Shown: piece by piece, positions 59,812 to 64,000 of the stretch
Layout: every line of letters begins with the position of its first letter
Numbering within the stretch: position 1 is the first letter of the stretch
Assembly: GCF_000143085.1 (NCBI RefSeq)
Contig: NC_014315.1
Location: forward strand, 124,001 to 188,000
Length of the DNA stretch: 64,000 nucleotides
Reading direction: 5' to 3'
Source of the DNA: Nitrosococcus watsonii C-113
GTDB taxonomy: Bacteria > Pseudomonadota > Gammaproteobacteria > Nitrosococcales > Nitrosococcaceae
Notes under the pieces: model-generated
Database searches by the model: none
Told to the model about the DNA's origin: nothing
The model's input: the letters and a program-made list of their open reading frames with translations, nothing else
Translations under genes and position numbers: made by a program

Positions 59812-60924
59812 ATGGCTGAAAGCTTATTTTGCCAGCTTGCGGCAGCAGGGGTGCAAGGACTGACTCCCTACCAGCCTGGAAAACCTATTGAGGAATTGGA
59901 ACGGGAGTATGGGGTACGGGGTGCGGTTAAGTTGGCCTCTAACGAAAATCCTCTGGGTCCCAGTCCCCTGGCAATAGATGCGATTTATGGGGTGCTTAGA
60001 GAAAGTGGCCGTTATCCTGATGGCAATGGCTTTGCGCTTAAGGCTGCTCTTTCTCAATGCTTAGGCGTTCCCGCTAATCAGATTACTCTGGGTAATGGCT
60101 CCAGCGATTTGCTGGAGTTTGCGGCTCGGGTGCTAATTTCACCTGAGCATGAAGTGATTTATTCTCAATATTGCTTTGCTCTCTATCCCTTATTGATTCA
60201 GATTTTGGGAGCCAAGGGTCACGTTGTGTCGGCGAAGGGTTTTGGTCACAATTTGGAGGCCATGGCTAAAGCGGTGAATAGCCAGACGCGGCTGGTTTAT
60301 ATCGCCAATCCCAATAACCCTACGGGTACTTGGTTGCGCTCCGATGAGCTAGAAGCTTTTTTGGCTGCTTTGCCAGAGCACGTTTTGGTGGTCTTGGATG
60401 AGGCCTATTACGAGTATGTAAACGAAACTCAATACCCTTATTCTCTGGCCTGGATGAGTCGTTATCCTAATCTGATGATCACCCGCACCTTCTCTAAAAT
60501 TTATGGCTTGGCTGGTTTACGCATAGGTTATGGGGTGTCTCATCCAGATTTAGCGGATTTGATGAATAGAGTTCGCCCCCCCTTTAACGTCAATAACTTA
60601 GCTTTGGCTGCAGCCACGGCTGCTTTGCAGGATCACGATCATTTACAGCGTAGTCGGAAGGTAAATCAGGCCGGAATGGCGCAGTTAACGGCGGCTTTTA
60701 CCGCGTTGGACTTGGATTATATTCCTTCGGTAGCTAACTTTGTGACTGTCAATGTGAGGAAATCAGGCGATAAAGTTTATGAAGATTTGTTGCGGCATGG
60801 CGTGATTGTAAGACCGATGACGGGATATGGGCTACCAAGGCACGTGCGGGTTACCGTGGGAAGGGAAGAAGAAAATACGCGCTTTATTCAGGCCCTTGAA
60901 AATGTTCTTGAGGAATTTAGGTGA
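59812..60924 (+). CDS. hisC: Histidinol-phosphate aminotransferase
   Basis: 370 aa class I/II aminotransferase. PLP contacts: ASNENPLGPSP, ITLGNGSSDLLEFAARV, YIANPNNPTGTW, VVLDEAYYEY, and the Schiff-base Lys in TRTFSKIYGLAGLRIGYG. In this supraoperon context the enzyme (HisHb type) commonly also serves as an aromatic aminotransferase. The stop overlaps the GTG start of tyrA. Confidence 0.95.
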   Translation: MAESLFCQLAAAGVQGLTPYQPGKPIEELEREYGVRGAVKLASNENPLGPSPLAIDAIYGVLRESGRYPDGNGFALKAALSQCLGVPANQITLGNGSSDLLEFAARVLISPEHEVIYSQYCFALYPLLIQILGAKGHVVSAKGFGHNLEAMAKAVNSQTRLVYIANPNNPTGTWLRSDELEAFLAALPEHVLVVLDEAYYEYVNETQYPYSLAWMSRYPNLMITRTFSKIYGLAGLRIGYGVSHPDLADLMNRVRPPFNVNNLALAAATAALQDHDHLQRSRKVNQAGMAQLTAAFTALDLDYIPSVANFVTVNVRKSGDKVYEDLLRHGVIVRPMTGYGLPRHVRVTVGREEENTRFIQALENVLEEFR

Positions 60925-61781
60925 TCCAGCGTCTCTGCATCCTAGGAGTAGGGTTAATTGGGGGCTCTTTGGCGCTGGCTCTAAAGCAGGCCAAAGGAGT
61001 AGGCGAGGTTGTCGGTTATGAAAGAGACCCCTTTGCTAGGGACAAGGCCCTTTCTTTGGGAATCGTCGACCGTGCTGAGCTTCATCTTGCGGAAGCGCTT
61101 CGGGGAGCCGATATGGTGGTTTTGGCCGCGCCGCTTGGAGCTATGGAAGAACTATTGCAGGCAATGGCGCCTAGTTTGAAGCCAGGGATGGTAGTGACCG
61201 ATGTGGGGAGCGTCAAGGGAAGTGTGGTTACCGCTGCGCGGGCTAAATTAGGGACGCGCATCGTCGATTTTGTGCCTGGCCACCCTATCGCTGGGACAGA
61301 AAAAAATGGCCCGGAGGCCGCTTTTGCCGATTTGTTTCACCTCCATAAGGTACTTCTTACGCCTTTGCCTGAGAGTCGCGCCGTGGCCGTGGGGATGGTA
61401 AGAGCGATGTGGCATCAGGTGGGAGCTGAGGTAATAGAAACCAGTATTTCCCATCATGATCGAGTGCTGGCGGGAACCAGCCATCTTCCCCATATATTAG
61501 CGTATACTTTAGTGGATATGCTGGCTAAGTTAGGGGAAACGCAAGAAGCCTTACAATTTGCCGCAGGAGGATTTCGGGATTTTTCTCGTATTGCCTCAAG
61601 CGATCCCAACGTGTGGCGGGACATCTGTCTTGCTAATAAAGAACCTTTGCTAGCGCTCCTGGAGCGATTCAGGACTGAACTTCACGGTATAGGCGAGGCT
61701 ATTCATCGCAACGATGGGGCAAAGCTGGCGGAGATTTTCGCTCGAGCCAAGACTGCTCGGGATGCGCATTATGAGCGTTAG
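60921..61781 (+). CDS. tyrA: Prephenate/arogenate dehydrogenase
   Basis: 286 aa monofunctional TyrA. Rossmann motif GVGLIGGSLALALKQA at about 8-23; catalytic His and surrounding residues in DFVPGHPIAGTEKNGPEAAF, then HDRVLAGTSHLPHILAYTLVD and AAGGFRDFSRIASSDPNVWRDI. No chorismate mutase domain, in keeping with the separate AroQ in pheA. GTG start overlapping hisC by 4 nt. Confidence 0.95.
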   Translation: MIQRLCILGVGLIGGSLALALKQAKGVGEVVGYERDPFARDKALSLGIVDRAELHLAEALRGADMVVLAAPLGAMEELLQAMAPSLKPGMVVTDVGSVKGSVVTAARAKLGTRIVDFVPGHPIAGTEKNGPEAAFADLFHLHKVLLTPLPESRAVAVGMVRAMWHQVGAEVIETSISHHDRVLAGTSHLPHILAYTLVDMLAKLGETQEALQFAAGGFRDFSRIASSDPNVWRDICLANKEPLLALLERFRTELHGIGEAIHRNDGAKLAEIFARAKTARDAHYER

Positions 61782-61814
61782 CTGGAAATATTTTGAGGGG
61801 CAGGGAGAATAGCT

Positions 61815-63149
61815 ATGCAGCCTATCGAAGAAGTATCGCAAGATACGATGGCTTTTGTGGTGGAGCCGGGGGGGGCGCTGAGCGGCCGGTTACGGGTTCC
61901 CGGGGATAAGTCTATCTCCCATCGGGCTGTTATCTTGGGCGCATTGGCAGAGGGCGTCACCCGGATCACTGGCTTTTTGGAGGGAGAAGATACGCTGGCA
62001 ACGCTGCGGGCCTTTCGGGATCTCGGAGTAAGCATTGAAGGACCTGAGGGAGGCCGGGTAGAAATACATGGCGTAGGTATGCAGGGTTTACAGGCACCGG
62101 AAGAACCCCTCTATTTAGGTAACTCAGGAACGTCAGCGCGATTACTTGCCGGTCTTTTCGCTGGCCAATCCTTTGATGTCATACTTAGGGGCGATGAGTC
62201 TCTTTCCCGCCGTCCCATGCGGCGAGTCTGTGACCCCTTAGCACGAATGGGTGCTTTTATCGAGACGACGGCTCAAGGCACTCCCCCTCTGCACATTCAT
62301 GGTAGACAGCCACTTTATGGTATTGAGTATGCTATGCCGATGGCCAGCGCTCAAGTCAAATCCAGCCTGTTATTGGCGGGACTTTATGCATCAGGACGAA
62401 CCTGTGTGATTGAGCCTGCTCCGACACGGGATCACACGGAGCGCATGCTGGCCGGTTTTGGTTATCCAGTAGAGCGAGAAGGCGCGAAAGTGTGTATCCA
62501 AGGAGGAGGATCGTTGTATGGTACTGTGGTTGAGATTCCTGCGGATATTTCTTCGGCGGCCTTTTTTATGGTGGGAGCCGCGATTGGCAAGGGTTCTGAT
62601 ATTTTGCTGGAGCATGTGGGTATCAATCCGACCCGGACAGGAATCGTTGATATTCTCCGGCGTATGGGAGCAGATATTGAAATAAAAGAAACGGGGGTGG
62701 TTGGTGGCGAACCGGTAGCGGCGATACGGGTCCGAGCTAGCCGGTTGCATGGGATTAATATTCCTGAAGACCTTGTTCCGTTGGCGATAGATGAATTTCC
62801 GGCCCTCTTTGTAGCCGCGGCTTGTGCCGAAGGCGAGACAGTGCTGGCTGGAGCTGGAGAGCTGCGAGTTAAAGAAAGTGACCGTATCCAGGTGATGGCT
62901 GATGGTTTGCAAGCTTTGGGAATTTCTGCCCAGCCTACGGCGGATGGAATTATTATCCAAGGAGGGAAATTGCAGGGGGGAGAAGTCCATAGTCACGGCG
63001 ATCACCGATGCGCTATGGCTTTTGCTATGACTTCCCTGGTGGCTAAGGGGCCTATTATTATTCGCGATTGTGCCAATGTAGCCACTTCTTTTCCGGGGTT
63101 TTTGGAGTTAGCTTGTGGTGCTGGTTTAGTCATTCGCAGCAGGGAATAA
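61815..63149 (+). CDS. aroA: 3-phosphoshikimate 1-carboxyvinyltransferase (EPSP synthase)
   Basis: 444 aa enzyme of the shikimate pathway joining PEP to shikimate-3-phosphate. LRVPGDKSISHRAVILGALAEG at about 27-48, the PEP-loop LYLGNSGTSARLLAGLFAGQ at about 96-115, DESLSRRPMRRVC, LRVKESDRIQVMADGLQALG and HGDHRCAMAFAM. The GNSGTSAR loop has the class II style Ser-Gly-Thr-Ser variant rather than GNAGTAMR. Followed by a HAD phosphatase gene. Confidence 0.96.
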   Translation: MQPIEEVSQDTMAFVVEPGGALSGRLRVPGDKSISHRAVILGALAEGVTRITGFLEGEDTLATLRAFRDLGVSIEGPEGGRVEIHGVGMQGLQAPEEPLYLGNSGTSARLLAGLFAGQSFDVILRGDESLSRRPMRRVCDPLARMGAFIETTAQGTPPLHIHGRQPLYGIEYAMPMASAQVKSSLLLAGLYASGRTCVIEPAPTRDHTERMLAGFGYPVEREGAKVCIQGGGSLYGTVVEIPADISSAAFFMVGAAIGKGSDILLEHVGINPTRTGIVDILRRMGADIEIKETGVVGGEPVAAIRVRASRLHGINIPEDLVPLAIDEFPALFVAAACAEGETVLAGAGELRVKESDRIQVMADGLQALGISAQPTADGIIIQGGKLQGGEVHSHGDHRCAMAFAMTSLVAKGPIIIRDCANVATSFPGFLELACGAGLVIRSRE

Positions 63150-63167
63150 ATTAGGTACTCAATTTTT

Positions 63168-63860
63168 ATGTCACCTTATAAACTTATAGTTTTCGACTGG
63201 GATGGAACCTTAATGGATTCGGAAGCGCGAATTGTGGCGAGTATGCGTTCTGCAATCCATGATCTCAGCTTCCCCTTTCGGGAAGACGCGCAGCTGCGCA
63301 ATGTGATTGGCCTAGGCTTGCCAGAGGCGCTGGCCATGCTTTATCCAGATGGGGATAAAGTGATGAGAGGTGCGTTGGTTGAGCGCTACCGTCATTATTA
63401 TCTGAGTGCCGATCCAACCCCTAGCCGACTTTTTGAGGGTGCTGAGGAATTATTAAAAAAATTGCGCGAGCAGGGTTATCTAATGGCTATTGCTACGGGT
63501 AAGGGGCGTAGTGGCTTGGATCGGATATTACCAGAGGTAGGGGTTGCCCACTATTTTTGCGCCAGCCGCTGCGCTGATGAGACGGCTTCGAAGCCTAATC
63601 CCCGGATGTTATTGGAAATTATAGCGCAAACCCAGGTTGAGCCTGGAGAGACACTGATGGTTGGCGACACCGAATATGACTTGTTGATGGCCAAATACGC
63701 GGGAACCGATGCTTTAGCGGTAAGTTATGGCGTGCATGAAAAAGCACGTTTACAACGCTGTGGTCCCGTGGATTGCGTTGATTCAATCGCCGCTTTAGGG
63801 GATTGGTTTTCAGGGCCTGTCTACGACTCTGCACGTAATGTAAGCTGTCGTCACGGTTGA
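63168..63860 (+). CDS. HAD-superfamily phosphatase (Gph-like)
   Basis: 230 aa. Catalytic motif I VFDWDGTLMDSEARI at about 8-22, motif II in LMAIATGKGRSGLDRIL, motif III Lys in TASKPNPRMLLEI, motif IV GDTEYDLLMAKYAGT. The four-helix cap (about 20-85) is the C1 type of phosphoglycolate phosphatase-like enzymes. Substrate unknown. Its position between aroA and cmk suggests a link with aromatic or nucleotide metabolism, but it may simply ride in the operon. Confidence 0.85.
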   Translation: MSPYKLIVFDWDGTLMDSEARIVASMRSAIHDLSFPFREDAQLRNVIGLGLPEALAMLYPDGDKVMRGALVERYRHYYLSADPTPSRLFEGAEELLKKLREQGYLMAIATGKGRSGLDRILPEVGVAHYFCASRCADETASKPNPRMLLEIIAQTQVEPGETLMVGDTEYDLLMAKYAGTDALAVSYGVHEKARLQRCGPVDCVDSIAALGDWFSGPVYDSARNVSCRHG

Positions 63861-63876
63861 AGATGGCCGCTATAAT
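63848..63876 (+). promoter_or_regulatory. Possible sigma-70 promoter for cmk
   Basis: TATAAT at 63871-63876 is a perfect -10 box. TCGTCA at 63848-63853 matches four of six -35 positions at a 17-nt spacing. It lies about 55 nt before the cmk start and would allow cmk-rpsA transcription independent of aroA. Confidence 0.4.
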
Positions 63877-63924
63877 GGCTATTACTACTCCTTTCTTCTA
63901 TGGTGTCTCAAGGATAAGGGGACA

Positions 63925-64000
63925 ATGGGGATGAGTAAAGACATCCCCGTGATTACGGTAGATGGCCCTAGTGGTTCAGGGAAAGGCACCTTAGCGCAGC
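63925..64000 (+). CDS. cmk: Cytidylate kinase (partial)
   Basis: N-terminal 25 codons before the window ends. After MGMSKDIPVIT comes VDGPSGSGKGTLAQ, the P-loop of CMP kinases. AAGGGG lies before the ATG at 63925; a second ATG two codons later (63931) is equally possible. The usual gammaproteobacterial order aroA-cmk-rpsA supports the call. Confidence 0.92.
   Translation, partial: MGMSKDIPVITVDGPSGSGKGTLAQ

Noticed and set aside
62391-63005. 204-codon minus-strand frame inside aroA
   Set aside because: Antisense to a well conserved enzyme; composition (His, Arg, Asn rich) is typical of a shadow frame.

Overview
The window looks like the chromosome of a free-living, probably marine or halophilic gammaproteobacterium. 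The gene order (ruvCAB-ybgC-tolQRAB-pal-cpoB; gyrA-serC-serA-pheA-hisC-tyrA-aroA-cmk), the Pil-Chp chemosensory genes, glnE and a GC content near 50% fit the Chromatiales. My best guess is a Nitrosococcus-like ammonia oxidiser. That genus is an inference: no diagnostic nitrification gene lies in the window.

Layout. 1-3.2 kb (minus strand) holds the twitching-motility chemosensory genes pilG-pilH-pilI-pilJ and the first codons of the next gene. 4.1-6.5 kb (plus) holds a protein with a degenerate receiver domain, an MglA-like small GTPase and a broken roadblock-type partner gene. 6.9-20.7 kb is dense housekeeping sequence: glnE, ilvE, yebC, the Holliday-junction genes, the Tol-Pal envelope system, queE-queC and tRNA-Lys. 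21.2-26.7 kb is a czcCBA-type metal efflux operon. 27-30.4 kb has an AT-rich methyltransferase, a small membrane protein, a YhiN-type flavoprotein and a hemolysin III protein.

The accessory part runs from 30.4 to 52 kb. It contains two decayed transposases (IS5-like and IS200/IS605-like), a secreted spondin/CHRD protein and an NhaP antiporter. It also has a full-length HsdR homologue that has lost its recognisable nuclease and helicase motifs; this follows a secreted aspartoacylase-type gene by 2 nt. Further on are a frameshifted MscS gene, two tandem DUF1254/DUF1214 proteins and a cytochrome c-FTR1 iron permease with a possible Fur box. At 48-52 kb there is an array that looks like integron gene cassettes. 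It has short genes whose stop codons abut R''-like cores, an attC-like site with a perfect 19-bp stem, and a shared attC-like block. It carries DUF2971, DUF4160/DUF2442 and HicAB genes but no integrase.

52-64 kb returns to core genes: apt, a transport-associated lipoprotein, gyrA (with Ala at position 83), then the serine/aromatic/histidine supraoperon up to the first codons of cmk.

The most unusual objects are the motif-less HsdR homologue with its secreted hydrolase neighbour, the cassette array, and the polarity-type GTPase module whose roadblock gene has been inactivated.
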